A stretch of 64,000 bases of DNA. It comes from Mesorhizobium_K sp040049215. Lineage in GTDB: Bacteria > Pseudomonadota > Alphaproteobacteria > Rhizobiales > Rhizobiaceae. The notes beneath the pieces were generated by a model. That model had not been told where the DNA came from. It searched no databases and saw only the letters and a program-made list of their open reading frames with translations. The position numbers and the translations under genes are program-made. Position 1 is the stretch's first letter. Every line of letters starts with the position of its first letter. Location of the stretch: NCBI RefSeq assembly GCF_040049215.1, contig NZ_JBDZDN010000001.1:1550001-1614000 (forward strand), written 5' to 3'. This document shows, piece by piece, positions 51,462 through 59,902 of the stretch.

Positions 51462-52298
51462 TCAGATCCGCTCCAGCGCGGCGAGGAAATCGACCATCAG
51501 CCTGCCGACGGCGGGCGGCACCTCGCCCTTGGCGTCGAAGGCCGGGTCGTAGGCCGAGAGCGTCAGGCCGACAATCGGCACCGAGCGCGCCATGCAGCTT
51601 GCCGCCTCGCGCACCGCGTCCGGGTTCGGTCCGCCCGACCGCGCATAACGGTTCACCTGCAACTCGTCGGGATCGTGAACGTCGAGGTCGATGTGCAGAT
51701 GCGTGCGGTGCGCGCCGGCCTCCTTCAGCCCCAACACCTTGTCGGCGGCCTCGCCCACCTCGGAACGGATGATAGGCAATCGGTCGAGCAGATCCTTCTC
51801 GTCCGGATCGAGGTCGCGCGCGTCGACCAGCATGCATCGTGCCGGGTCGACTGCATGGAAGCCGGGAATGGCATTCGCCATCGGCCGCCAGCACAGCCCG
51901 AGCGCGGTCGCCAGCGCCATGCCGTCCAGAAAACCATGCGGCGAGGTGTCGGGCGTGTTGATGTCGCCGTGCTGGTCGAACCAGATGATCGAATCGGCCG
52001 ACTCGCCGGCGACCGCGCCGCAGGTGGTCAGGCAGTTGCCTGCGAGCACCACCGGGAAGCGGCCCTCGGCCTCGCTCTCGACGACCTTTTCCGCAACCGC
52101 CTTGCAGACGGCGAAGCCGGTCGCGATCTCGCGATCGTCGAGCCCCTTGATCTTGCCGATCTCCTCGACCGCCACGTCATGGCCATTGAGGGTCAGCATC
52201 TCGACCAGCCCGCCCGACAGCAGCGCGTCCGGCCCCTTGCCGAAACCTTCGTGCCGGCGGCCGCTGTCATAGGGCGCCACGATGATGGAAAGCTTCAA
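51462..52298 (-). CDS. Arginase/agmatinase-fold protein lacking one metal-ligand motif
   Basis: 278 residues. The ureohydrolase fold is indicated by IIWFDQHGDINTPDTS (Asp108, His110, Asp112) and LHIDLDVHDPDE (Asp204, Asp206), five of the six usual manganese ligands. The first motif, normally GGDHS, reads AGNCLTT (86-92), so the usual histidine ligand is missing. The substrate is therefore uncertain and may not be arginine. The start is TTG 52298, one base after the hisA stop with AAGGTG upstream; no ATG precedes MKLSIIVAPYDSG. It lies within the histidine run. Confidence 0.82.
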   Translation of the reverse strand: MKLSIIVAPYDSGRRHEGFGKGPDALLSGGLVEMLTLNGHDVAVEEIGKIKGLDDREIATGFAVCKAVAEKVVESEAEGRFPVVLAGNCLTTCGAVAGESADSIIWFDQHGDINTPDTSPHGFLDGMALATALGLCWRPMANAIPGFHAVDPARCMLVDARDLDPDEKDLLDRLPIIRSEVGEAADKVLGLKEAGAHRTHLHIDLDVHDPDELQVNRYARSGGPNPDAVREAASCMARSVPIVGLTLSAYDPAFDAKGEVPPAVGRLMVDFLAALERI

Positions 52299-52299
52299 G

Positions 52300-53037
52300 T
52301 CAGGACACCTTCGCTTCACGCAGGATCGCCAGCGCTTCGGCCGGGTCGATCCTGCCATCATATAGGGCGCGTCCCGAAATTGCGCCCGCCAGCTTGCTGG
52401 CGTCGGGTCTGGTCATGCGCCTGACGTCGTCGAGCGAGGCGAGCCCCCCCGACGCTATCACCGGAATGGACACCGCGTCGGCCAGCGCGATCGTCGCCTC
52501 CCAGTTGATGCCCGCCAGCACGCCGTCGCGGTCGATGTCGGTGTAGATGATCGCCGCCACACCGGCGCCCTCGAATTTCTTCGCCAGCTCGATCACGCCG
52601 AGGCTCGACGCCTCCGCCCAGCCCTCAACCGCCACCTTGCCGCCGCGCGCGTCGATGCCCACCGCGACCTTTCCGGGAAACTTTTGGCACGCTTCCTTCA
52701 CCAGCTCGGGCTCGCGCACCGCCACCGTACCCAGGATCACCCGCGCCAGCCCGCGCCCCAGCCAGTCCTCTATCTGGGCAGGCGTACGGATGCCGCCGCC
52801 GAGCTGCACCGGGTTCCTCGTTGCCTTAAGGATTGCGCCGACCGCGGCGCTGTTGACGCTCTTGCCCTGGAAGGCTCCGTTGAGGTCGACGACATGCAGC
52901 CAGGAAAACCCCTGGTCCTCGAAGGCCTTCGCCTGTGCGGCCGGGTCCTCGCTGTAGACGGTCGCGGTCGCCATGTCGCCGAGTTTCAGGCGAACGCACT
53001 TGCCGTCCTTGAGGTCGATCGCCGGAAAGAGGATCAT
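52300..53037 (-). CDS. hisA: Phosphoribosylformimino-5-aminoimidazole carboxamide ribotide isomerase
   Basis: Fourth step of histidine synthesis, an Amadori rearrangement. 245 residues, TIM barrel, with the catalytic Asp in FPAIDLKDGKCVRL and the second in YTDIDRDGVLAG, plus phosphate loops LGGGIRT and ASGGLAS. ATG 53037 matches orthologue N termini; the open frame runs 13 codons further upstream without support. The next gene, an arginase-like protein, starts one base after the stop. Confidence 0.97.
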   Translation of the reverse strand: MILFPAIDLKDGKCVRLKLGDMATATVYSEDPAAQAKAFEDQGFSWLHVVDLNGAFQGKSVNSAAVGAILKATRNPVQLGGGIRTPAQIEDWLGRGLARVILGTVAVREPELVKEACQKFPGKVAVGIDARGGKVAVEGWAEASSLGVIELAKKFEGAGVAAIIYTDIDRDGVLAGINWEATIALADAVSIPVIASGGLASLDDVRRMTRPDASKLAGAISGRALYDGRIDPAEALAILREAKVS

Positions 53038-53104
53038 CAGCGGTTGCTCTCGACGATAGCGAAATACGCCCGCCATCCGGTAGCACTCTTCACAGGCTCT
53101 TTCA

Positions 53105-53755
53105 TCACGGCCTCCATTTCAGGAAGTTGGCGATCAGCGCCAGGCCCAGGGCCTGACTCTTTTCCGGGTGGAACTGGGTGCCGGCCAGATTGTCCTTGGC
53201 CACCGCCGCCGTCACCGGCCCGCCATAGTCGGCGACCGCCAGCACGTCTTCTGCGTTCGCCGCGTCGAGGTGATAGGAATGCACGAAATAGGCATGCAGG
53301 CCCTGTTCGCCGGTCGCGATGCCCTCGAACAGCGGATGCCGGCGCTTCAACGTCAGCGTGTTCCAGCCGATCTGAGGGATCTTCAGCGACGGGTCCGACG
53401 GCGCGATCTCCTTCACATCGCCCTTGATCCAGCCGAAGCCTTTTGTCACGACCTTCTCAAGCCCGCGCTCGGACATGAGCTGCATGCCCACGCAGATGCC
53501 GAGGAAAGGCTTTGCGCGCGTAATCGCCGTCTCCTCGACCGCTTCCCACATGCCTTCAACCGCATGGAGCCCCGCCGCACAGTCGGCATAGGCGCCGACG
53601 CCCGGCAGCACGATGCGGTCGGCCGTGCGAACGCGCTCGGCATCCGCGGTCAGGTCGATATCGGCGGCGATGCCGGCCTCGCGCGCGGCGCGCTCGAAAG
53701 CCTTGGTCGCCGAGCGCAGATTGCCCGAGCCGTAGTCGATTATGGCGACACGCAT
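53105..53755 (-). CDS. hisH: Imidazole glycerol phosphate synthase subunit HisH
   Basis: Glutamine amidotransferase that feeds ammonia to HisF. 216 residues. The class-I triad is present: Cys88 in FLGICVGMQLM, and His and Glu in GTQFHPEKSQ. The N terminus VAIIDYGSGNLRS is canonical. It lies one base after the DUF2628 gene stop and 67 bases ahead of hisA. Confidence 0.97.
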   Translation of the reverse strand: MRVAIIDYGSGNLRSATKAFERAAREAGIAADIDLTADAERVRTADRIVLPGVGAYADCAAGLHAVEGMWEAVEETAITRAKPFLGICVGMQLMSERGLEKVVTKGFGWIKGDVKEIAPSDPSLKIPQIGWNTLTLKRRHPLFEGIATGEQGLHAYFVHSYHLDAANAEDVLAVADYGGPVTAAVAKDNLAGTQFHPEKSQALGLALIANFLKWRP

Positions 53756-53756
53756 G

Positions 53757-54245
53757 TCAGCGGTTTCCGGGATAGTCGAACAGGCCTAGCGCCGGACCAG
53801 AAGCCGCTCCGGCGGTCAGCCTTGGCTGTATGGGACCTTTCAAGTGCGGAACCGATGACTGCACAGCCGCCTCCGGTACGTCGCCGGCTAAATATCGGAT
53901 CTCGGCTTCGCCAAGGTCGTTGGCTTCCACGACGCCCCATTCGCTCCAGCCGCGCCGCCTCAGCGCATTGATGCGCAATGCCTGCCCTTCCAGCCCGACA
54001 AAAATCGAGACCAGCAAGGAAAGCGCTCCACCGGTGAAGCCCAGGCCGGCCGTCTCGCCCAGCGCCGTCAGCCCGACGCTCACAGCAAAGGCAATCGCCG
54101 CTTCGATCCAAAGCCGGTGCCACAACAGCCAGAGCGGCGGCACCAGGAAGGCGAAAAAAGCAACGCCGTCCCGCACGAAGACGGCCCGCTCCGCTGCCTC
54201 TGCCGCGTTGGCGGCGGGCGGCTCCATGACAACATAGATCGCCAT
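53757..54245 (-). CDS. DUF2628 membrane protein
   Basis: 162 residues with two to three hydrophobic segments (FFAFLVPPLWLLWHRLW; IAFAVSVGLTALGETAGL; GGALSLLVSIFVGLEGQAL) and a hydrophilic C-terminal tail. DUF2628 proteins are found between hisB and hisH in many rhizobia; no biochemical function is known. It starts three bases after the hisB stop and ends one base before hisH, so it belongs to the transcript. Confidence 0.87.
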   Translation of the reverse strand: MAIYVVMEPPAANAAEAAERAVFVRDGVAFFAFLVPPLWLLWHRLWIEAAIAFAVSVGLTALGETAGLGFTGGALSLLVSIFVGLEGQALRINALRRRGWSEWGVVEANDLGEAEIRYLAGDVPEAAVQSSVPHLKGPIQPRLTAGAASGPALGLFDYPGNR

Positions 54246-54248
54246 GAC

Positions 54249-54848
54249 TCAGCCTTTCAGACTGCCCTTGGTGGACGGCACGGCGTCCGGCTGGCGCGGG
54301 TCGCGCTCGAGTGCAGCCCGCAGCACCCGCGCCACCGCCTTGAAGCAGGTCTCGGCGATATGGTGGTTGTTGGCGCCGTAGCGGTTCGTCACGTGCAGCG
54401 TGACGCCGGCATTCTGCGCCAGCGCCTGAAAAAACTCGCGCACCAGCTCGGTATCGAAATTGCCGACCTTCGGCGAGGAGAAGGCGACGTTCCAGACCAG
54501 GAACGGCCTGCCCGACACGTCGATTGCGGCGCTGGTCAGCGTCTCGTCCATGGCAAGGTCGATCGAGGCGTAACGCATGATGCCGCGCCGCTCGCCGAGC
54601 GCCTTCGACAGCGCCTGGCCGATGGCGATGCCGGTATCCTCGACCGTGTGGTGGTCGTCGATATGCAGGTCGCCCTTGGCCTTGACGGTCATGTCGATCA
54701 GCGAATGCCTGGCGAGCTGGTCGAGCATATGGTCGAAGAATCCGACGCCGGTCGTTATGTCGGCCTTGCCGGCGCCGTCCACGTCGAGCGAAACCGAGAT
54801 CTCGGTCTCCTTCGTCTTGCGGCTGATTTCTGCGGAGCGCGATGCCAT
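54249..54848 (-). CDS. hisB: Imidazoleglycerol-phosphate dehydratase
   Basis: Sixth step of histidine synthesis, dehydrating imidazole glycerol phosphate. 199 residues, the monofunctional dehydratase without the phosphatase domain fused in enterobacteria. Metal-binding histidine motifs: FFDHMLDQLARHS, DDHHTVEDTGI and NNHHIAETCFKA. It is the first gene of the histidine run; the 193-base gap to the divergent hslV should contain promoters for both, and holds a perfect ATTTGCAAAT palindrome at 54947-54956. Confidence 0.96.
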   Translation of the reverse strand: MASRSAEISRKTKETEISVSLDVDGAGKADITTGVGFFDHMLDQLARHSLIDMTVKAKGDLHIDDHHTVEDTGIAIGQALSKALGERRGIMRYASIDLAMDETLTSAAIDVSGRPFLVWNVAFSSPKVGNFDTELVREFFQALAQNAGVTLHVTNRYGANNHHIAETCFKAVARVLRAALERDPRQPDAVPSTKGSLKG

Positions 54849-55041
54849 TTCGGGGTCCTGCGGTTCGAAAGCGTGAGCCTTCTACCAGCATGGTCGGGCG
54901 ATTGCCAGTTGCGATGCCGGGGTTGGTTTCTGGAGGACTTTCGGCCATTTGCAAATCGATCCGCCCTGCATACATATGCCGCAACCCACCTCGTACCGCG
55001 CCGGCTGCCTTCCGGGGCTCGCGCGAAATCGGAGCAGCAGA

Positions 55042-55596
55042 ATGTCGAATGAATTGACCATGCACGCCACGACCATCGTGACGGTGCGCAAGGGCGGCAA
55101 AGTCGTGATCGCCGGCGACGGCCAGGTCAGCCTCGGCCAGACCATCATGAAGGGCAATGCCAGAAAAGTCCGCCGCATCGGCGCCACGGGCAACGTCATC
55201 GCCGGCTTCGCCGGCGCCACCGCCGACGCCTTCACCCTGCTCGAGCGCCTCGAAGCCAAGCTCGAACAGTATCCCGAGCAGCTCACCCGCGCCTGCGTCG
55301 AGCTGGCGAAGGACTGGCGCACCGACCGCTATTTGCGCCACCTCGAGGCGATGATGCTGGTCGCCGACAAAAGCGTGTCGCTCGCCATCACCGGCAATGG
55401 CGATGTGCTCGAACCGGAGCACGGCGTCATGGCGATCGGTTCGGGCGGCAATTATGCGCTTGCCGCCGCCCGCGCGCTGATCGACACCGACATCGACGCG
55501 GAAGAAATCGCCCGGCGGGCGATGAAGATCGCCTCCGACATCTGCGTCTACACCAACAACAATTTTGTCGTCGAAACGCTGGACGCCGCGGCCTGA
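55042..55596 (+). CDS. hslV: ATP-dependent protease peptidase subunit HslV
   Basis: Proteolytic dodecamer of the HslUV protease. 184 residues. The catalytic N-terminal threonine is expected at residue 10 (HA-TTIVTVRKGG), so a nine-residue propeptide must be removed. GDGQVSLGQTIMKG and AIGSGGNYALAAARAL are family motifs. ATG 55042 has GGAG seven bases upstream; an open frame from 54949 lacks a site. HslU is encoded 1.4 kb downstream, separated by a GNAT gene and a DUF2585 gene. Confidence 0.96.
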   Translation: MSNELTMHATTIVTVRKGGKVVIAGDGQVSLGQTIMKGNARKVRRIGATGNVIAGFAGATADAFTLLERLEAKLEQYPEQLTRACVELAKDWRTDRYLRHLEAMMLVADKSVSLAITGNGDVLEPEHGVMAIGSGGNYALAAARALIDTDIDAEEIARRAMKIASDICVYTNNNFVVETLDAAA

Positions 55597-55613
55597 GCAA
55601 GGCGCGGTCCGGT

Positions 55614-55674
55614 CCTCCTCTCCCCGAGGGGGAGAGGGTGGCCGAGCGAAGCGGAGGCCGGGTGAGGGGGAGCC
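55614..55674. repeat. Intergenic palindromic repeat of the rhizobial type
   Basis: CCTCTCCCC (55617-55625) and GGGGAGAGG (55629-55637) form a perfect 9-bp stem, followed by GGTGGCCGAGCGAAGCGGAGG and a GGGTGAGGGGGA tail. I recall similar CTCCCC...GAGCGAAGCGG elements as common intergenic repeats in rhizobial chromosomes. It fills the gap between hslV and the GNAT gene and may act as a transcript-end structure. Confidence 0.6.
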
Positions 55675-55684
55675 GCTCAACAAC

Positions 55685-56203
55685 ATGACCGCCAGAAGCG
55701 CCGAGCCCACCTACGACTTTCGTGAGGTGACCGAGGCCGACCTGCCGATGCTCAGGGCCTGGCTGGCCGAGCCGCATGTCGCTGAATGGTGGGGCGAAGG
55801 CCCCGAGGTGTCACTCGCCGAGATCGTCGAGGCCATGGAGAGCGTCGAGACCGAGCCGCTGATCGTCGAGCTCGACGGACGGCCCATCGCCTATGTCCAG
55901 AGCTACGATCCGCATCTGGAGGACGGCCACCCCTACCAGGACCAGCCGTTCGGCACGCTCGGCATGGACATTTCCATCGGTCCTCCCGAGCTTGTCGGCA
56001 AGGGTCACGGCCCGGCGATCGTCAGGCAGTTCACGGCCATGCTGTTCGAGGAAGGCTGCCCGCGCGTGATCATCGACCCCGATCCAGCGAATGCGCGCGC
56101 GGTTCGCGCCTACGAGAAGGCCGGCTTCGTCGCCTTCGATACCCGCACATCCGTCTACGGCCCGGCGCTGATGATGGCGCGCGACGCGGAGGACGGCGAA
56201 TAA
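55685..56203 (+). CDS. GNAT-family N-acetyltransferase (AAC(6')-like)
   Basis: 172 residues with the GNAT fold: an N-terminal DLPMLRAWLAEPHVAEWWG typical of AAC(6')/Acetyltransf_8-like enzymes, YVQSYDPH and the acetyl-CoA-binding region LVGKGHGPAIVRQF, then IIDPDPANARAVRAYEKAGF. The acceptor could be an aminoglycoside, a siderophore amine or a protein; family membership alone does not decide. ATG 55685 begins just after a palindromic repeat; the frame is open upstream through that repeat but without a credible start. It lies between hslV and hslU. Confidence 0.87.
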   Translation: MTARSAEPTYDFREVTEADLPMLRAWLAEPHVAEWWGEGPEVSLAEIVEAMESVETEPLIVELDGRPIAYVQSYDPHLEDGHPYQDQPFGTLGMDISIGPPELVGKGHGPAIVRQFTAMLFEEGCPRVIIDPDPANARAVRAYEKAGFVAFDTRTSVYGPALMMARDAEDGE

Positions 56204-56298
56204 TTCCGCATCCGCTCCTCAAAAATGACCGAGCCGCCCCAAATCCGCGGCGAAGTGTGCTTTGGTCGGCGGGTCATTCACGTCGCGAGGGGAATTAA

Positions 56299-56895
56299 GT
56301 GGCTCAACTGACGTCTCACGAGCGCGCGCAATGGGGACTGGACTGGAAGGCAGGCGTGCTCGTCGCCGCCCTGCTGGTCGCGGCCCAGGCGCTGATCCTG
56401 CGCATGATGGGTCACATCTGGATCTGTAAATGCGGCACCGTAAAACTTTGGCACGGCGTCGTCGTCAGTCCGGAGAACTCCCAGCACCTCGCCGACTGGT
56501 ACACGCCGTCCCACGTCATCCACGGCTTCCTGTTCTACCTGCTGTTCTGGCTCATCTTCCGCAGGTCCACCGTGTGGACGCGGCTATCCCTGGCGATTCT
56601 GCTCGAAGCCGCATGGGAAATCCTCGAAAACAGCCCGATCATCATCAACCGCTATCGCGAAGCGACGATCTCGCTCGATTATTTCGGCGATTCGATCATC
56701 AACTCCGTTTCCGATACGCTGTGGATGGTGCTGGGCTTCTTCCTCGCCGCCCGCCTGCCGGTCTGGCTGACGGTCGTTCTCGCCATCCTGTTCGAACTCG
56801 GTGTCGGCTGGCTGATCCGCGACAACCTCACCCTCAACGTGCTGATGCTGGTCTATCCGGTCGAAGCCGTGAAAGCCTGGCAGGGAGGCCTGTGA
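56299..56895 (+). CDS. DUF2585 (UPF0314) membrane protein
   Basis: 198 residues with four or five membrane helices (VLVAALLVAAQALILRMMG; FLFYLLFWLIFRR; TLWMVLGFFLAARLP; VLAILFELGVGWLI). Conserved polar residues within helices include HVIHGF and LLEAAWEILENSP, which could line an active site. The family has no known function and is common near hslU in rhizobia. Translation begins at GTG 56299 with GAGGGG upstream. A Cys pair (ICKCG) lies near the first helix. Confidence 0.88.
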   Translation: MAQLTSHERAQWGLDWKAGVLVAALLVAAQALILRMMGHIWICKCGTVKLWHGVVVSPENSQHLADWYTPSHVIHGFLFYLLFWLIFRRSTVWTRLSLAILLEAAWEILENSPIIINRYREATISLDYFGDSIINSVSDTLWMVLGFFLAARLPVWLTVVLAILFELGVGWLIRDNLTLNVLMLVYPVEAVKAWQGGL

Positions 56896-56985
56896 GCCCT
56901 GCATGGCCCGCGCCCTTGCATGAGGGCTTGAACCCCATACATAAGCGGCAACCTTCCCTGCTGTTTCATTGAGTACCCCCCGATA

Positions 56986-58296
56986 ATGTCCACCTTCTCT
57001 CCCCGCGAAACCGTTTCTGAACTCGACCGCTTCATCATCGGCCAGAAGGACGCCAAGCGCGCCGTGGCCATCGCCTTGCGCAACCGCTGGCGCCGCCAGC
57101 AGCTCGAAGGGCAGATGCGCGAAGAGGTGATGCCGAAGAATATCCTGATGATCGGGCCGACCGGCGTCGGCAAGACCGAGATCTCGCGCCGCCTGGCCAA
57201 GCTCGCAGGCGCGCCCTTCGTCAAGGTCGAGGCGACCAAGTTCACCGAGGTCGGCTATGTCGGCCGCGACGTCGAGCAGATCATCCGCGATCTCGTCGAG
57301 ATTTCCATCGGCCTCGTCCGCGAAAAGATGCGCGAGGACGTCAAGGCGCGCGCCCATGTCAATGCCGAGGAGCGCGTTCTCGAGGCGCTGGTCGGCAAGA
57401 CAGCCTCGCCGGCGACGCGCGATAGCTTCCGCAAGAAGCTGCGCGACGGCGAGCTCGACGACAAGGAGATCGAGGTCGAGGTGGCCGATACCGGCAACGG
57501 CGGCATGCCGGGCTTCGACATTCCGGGCATGCCCGGCGGCAGCGTCGGCGTCTTGAACATCAACGACATGATCCAGAAGGCGATGGGCGGCAAGCGCACC
57601 AAGACGCGCAAGACCACCGTCAAGGAATCCTACGACCTGCTCGTCAACGACGAATCCGACAAGCTGCTCGACCAAGACGAGGTCGTGCGCCAGGCGCTGG
57701 AATCGGCGGAGAACGACGGCATCGTCTTCCTCGACGAGATCGACAAGATCGCCGCGCGCTCGGGCGTCGTGGGCGGGCCTTCACGCGAGGGCGTGCAGCG
57801 CGACCTCTTGCCGCTCGTCGAAGGCACGACGGTCGCCACCAAATACGGGCCGATCAAGACGGATCACATATTGTTCATCGCATCGGGCGCGTTCCACGTC
57901 TCGAAGCCGTCCGACCTGCTGCCCGAGCTTCAGGGCCGCCTGCCGATCCGCGTCGAGCTTCGCGCGCTGGAAAAGGACGATTTCGTCCGCATCCTGACCG
58001 AGACGGAGGCGAGCCTCATCAAGCAGTATATCGCGCTGATGAAGACCGAGGGCGTTGCGCTCGACTTCACGCCCGACGCCATCGACAGGCTGGCGCAGAT
58101 CGCCGTCGACCTCAACGCCAATGTCGAGAACATCGGCGCGAGAAGGCTGCAGACGGTGATGGAGCGGGTGCTCGACGAAATCTCCTTCGACGCTCCGGAC
58201 AGGAATGGTACGACCGTCGAGGTCGACGCCGCCTATGTCGAGAAACATGTCGGCGATCTCGCGAAGAACACCGATCTGTCGCGATTCATCCTGTAA
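56986..58296 (+). CDS. hslU: ATP-dependent protease ATPase subunit HslU
   Basis: AAA+ unfoldase that feeds substrates to HslV. 436 residues. Walker A MIGPTGVGKTEISRRLA, Walker B FLDEIDKIAA, sensor region GRLPIRVELRAL and the C-terminal DLSRFIL, which docks into HslV. The intermediate (I) domain at about 110-240 includes a Gly/Met-rich insert (GGMPGFDIPGMPGG). The ATG at 56986 lies 90 bases after the DUF2585 gene. Confidence 0.97.
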   Translation: MSTFSPRETVSELDRFIIGQKDAKRAVAIALRNRWRRQQLEGQMREEVMPKNILMIGPTGVGKTEISRRLAKLAGAPFVKVEATKFTEVGYVGRDVEQIIRDLVEISIGLVREKMREDVKARAHVNAEERVLEALVGKTASPATRDSFRKKLRDGELDDKEIEVEVADTGNGGMPGFDIPGMPGGSVGVLNINDMIQKAMGGKRTKTRKTTVKESYDLLVNDESDKLLDQDEVVRQALESAENDGIVFLDEIDKIAARSGVVGGPSREGVQRDLLPLVEGTTVATKYGPIKTDHILFIASGAFHVSKPSDLLPELQGRLPIRVELRALEKDDFVRILTETEASLIKQYIALMKTEGVALDFTPDAIDRLAQIAVDLNANVENIGARRLQTVMERVLDEISFDAPDRNGTTVEVDAAYVEKHVGDLAKNTDLSRFIL

Positions 58297-58369
58297 GGCG
58301 CGGTCGGGCTTAGGGCGGCGCGTCGGCGACAGCGCGCCGCGCAAAACAGGCCGGCGGGTGTGGCCGATT

Positions 58370-58410
58370 GGAAGCACAAGGCCGCTTCCCGACATCCTGG
58401 AAGCGCAAGG
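58370..58410 (+). repeat. Direct repeat with an intervening complementary block
   Basis: GGAAGCACAAGG (58370-58381) and GGAAGCGCAAGG (58399-58410) flank GCTTCC (58384-58389), which can pair with either copy, giving two alternative hairpins in the 190-base gap between hslU and the DUF1402 gene. No further known feature was seen in this gap. Confidence 0.3.
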
Positions 58411-58486
58411 GAACGGTCATGCCCTCGACACCGGCGGGTCGATTCCTTAGTTTGCGCGGCAAGATTGAGGGCGGAAAGGCCCTCGG

Positions 58487-59494
58487 GTGTGGCGGATGAT
58501 CGGGCTGGCATTCTCAGGACAGGCGTTGCCGTCGGGCAAATTTTGGGCGCGGGCATTTTTGGCCGCGCTTTTTGTTGTGCTCGGCGCATCCTTCGCCTCC
58601 GCCACGACGCTGGTGCCGCCCGGCAACCGCTCGCTCGAACAGCCCGGCGTGCCCGGTGGCTCGTCCAAGCGCACCAAGGCCGGCGGCACCACCTTCGACG
58701 CCAAGTACCGCAAGGTCTATGCGCTGCTGAACAACGACGGCGCGTTGCGCGGCAAGATCATCGACGCGGCCAATGCCTATGGCATCGACCCCCTGCACAT
58801 CGTCGGCGCCATCGTCGGCGAGCACACCTACAATGTCGACGCCTACGACCGGCTGCAGACCTACTACGTAAAGGCCGTCGCCTATCTGAAAGCCGACCTC
58901 TCCTTCGCCTATGAAGGCGAGAACGTCGACGACTTCGTCCGGCGGCCGCAATTTTCGGAATGCGCCCAATCGGACAGCTACACGCTGTGGACCTGCCGCG
59001 AGAGCGTCTGGAACCGATCCTTCCGCGCCAAGACCGTCGGTGGCGTGTCTTTCCCGGACAATCGCTTCGCCACCGTCTTCTTCCAGCCCTATTATGCCGG
59101 CCAGACCTTCGGGTTGGGGCAGCTCAGCCCGCTGACGGCCCTGCAGATGAGCGACCTCGTGCATCAGGTCTCGGGCCTGCCGCCCCTCGACGCCGGCAAC
59201 CCGAACCAGGTCTACGAGACCATCATGGATCCGGACCTGACGCTGAACTACGTCGCCGCTGCGCTGAAGAAGTCGATCGACTCATATGCCGGGATCGCCG
59301 GCTTCGATATCTCGCAGAACCCCGGCATCACCGCGACGCTCTACAATATCGGCAATCCCGACGCCCGCGCCTATGCACTGAAGCGCGAGAACGAGGAGCG
59401 CGCGGCGCGCGGCGAAGCGCCCCGCTTCCCGGAGGAGAATTATTACGGCTGGCTGGTCAACGAAAAGCTGCCGGAATTGCAGGCGCTGTTCTGA
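58487..59494 (+). CDS. DUF1402-family exported protein
   Basis: 335 residues. An N-terminal signal-type segment (FLAALFVVLGASFASA, cleavage likely after ASA) is followed by a globular domain with IDAANAYGIDPLHIVGAIVGEHTYN and TFGLGQLSPLTALQMSD, a pattern resembling lytic-transglycosylase-like folds (catalytic-Glu context GEHTYN and GLGQLSP), though the assignment is only suggestive. The family occurs in rhizobia and relatives. The start may be GTG 58487 or ATG 58496. A periplasmic location is inferred from the signal peptide. Confidence 0.85.
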   Translation: MWRMIGLAFSGQALPSGKFWARAFLAALFVVLGASFASATTLVPPGNRSLEQPGVPGGSSKRTKAGGTTFDAKYRKVYALLNNDGALRGKIIDAANAYGIDPLHIVGAIVGEHTYNVDAYDRLQTYYVKAVAYLKADLSFAYEGENVDDFVRRPQFSECAQSDSYTLWTCRESVWNRSFRAKTVGGVSFPDNRFATVFFQPYYAGQTFGLGQLSPLTALQMSDLVHQVSGLPPLDAGNPNQVYETIMDPDLTLNYVAAALKKSIDSYAGIAGFDISQNPGITATLYNIGNPDARAYALKRENEERAARGEAPRFPEENYYGWLVNEKLPELQALF

Positions 59495-59524
59495 TCGGTT
59501 CGGCTCAGCCGGAATCTTTAGTCG

Positions 59525-59902
59525 TCATTCCGTCCCGGCGCTTGCTGGACGGGGCGCGCTCAACAGCGCGATCATCCGATCCAGAGTCTCAGCGTCTAGG
59601 CCAGCTATGCGCTCGGCGAGAAGATTGGCGAGTTCGGTCGCGGCCGGCGACAGTCCCGACGTGTCGATCACCACGCGCGGGCGTGATTGGCCAGCAAGAC
59701 GCAAGACCTCCTCGGCATCGTCCCAGATGACATTGAAATAGCCGATGATCTTCTGCAGCAGCACCCAGGTCGGCACGCCGCGCCGGCCGTGCTCCAGCGC
59801 CGAGAGATAGGCGGCGCTGACGCCGAGCGCGGCCGCCATCTCCTTCTGGCTGACGCCCTTCTTGCGGCGCAGATCGCGCAGCTTGTCGCCGAGCGGCGTC
59901 AT
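59525..59902 (-). CDS. XRE-family helix-turn-helix regulator
   Basis: 125 residues. Cro/CI-type HTH at about 5-60 (LRDLRRKKGVSQKEMAAALGVSAAYLSALEHGRRG) and a C-terminal region of about 60 residues ending in LAERIAGLDAETLDRMIALL. The ATG at 59902 overlaps the Smr-domain gene by four bases, and a longer open frame is the shadow of that gene. This is the last gene of the timA-mltA-smr-xre operon, a conserved arrangement in rhizobia. Targets are unknown. Confidence 0.92.
   Translation of the reverse strand: MTPLGDKLRDLRRKKGVSQKEMAAALGVSAAYLSALEHGRRGVPTWVLLQKIIGYFNVIWDDAEEVLRLAGQSRPRVVIDTSGLSPAATELANLLAERIAGLDAETLDRMIALLSAPRPASAGTE

Noticed and set aside
54947..54956. ATTTGCAAAT palindrome between hisB and hslV as an operator
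   Set aside because: A 10-bp palindrome alone is too short to support a regulator; only noted in the hisB entry.
53740..55710. 656-codon minus-strand open frame spanning hisB and hslV
   Set aside because: Crosses real genes on both strands and has no family match; a chance frame.
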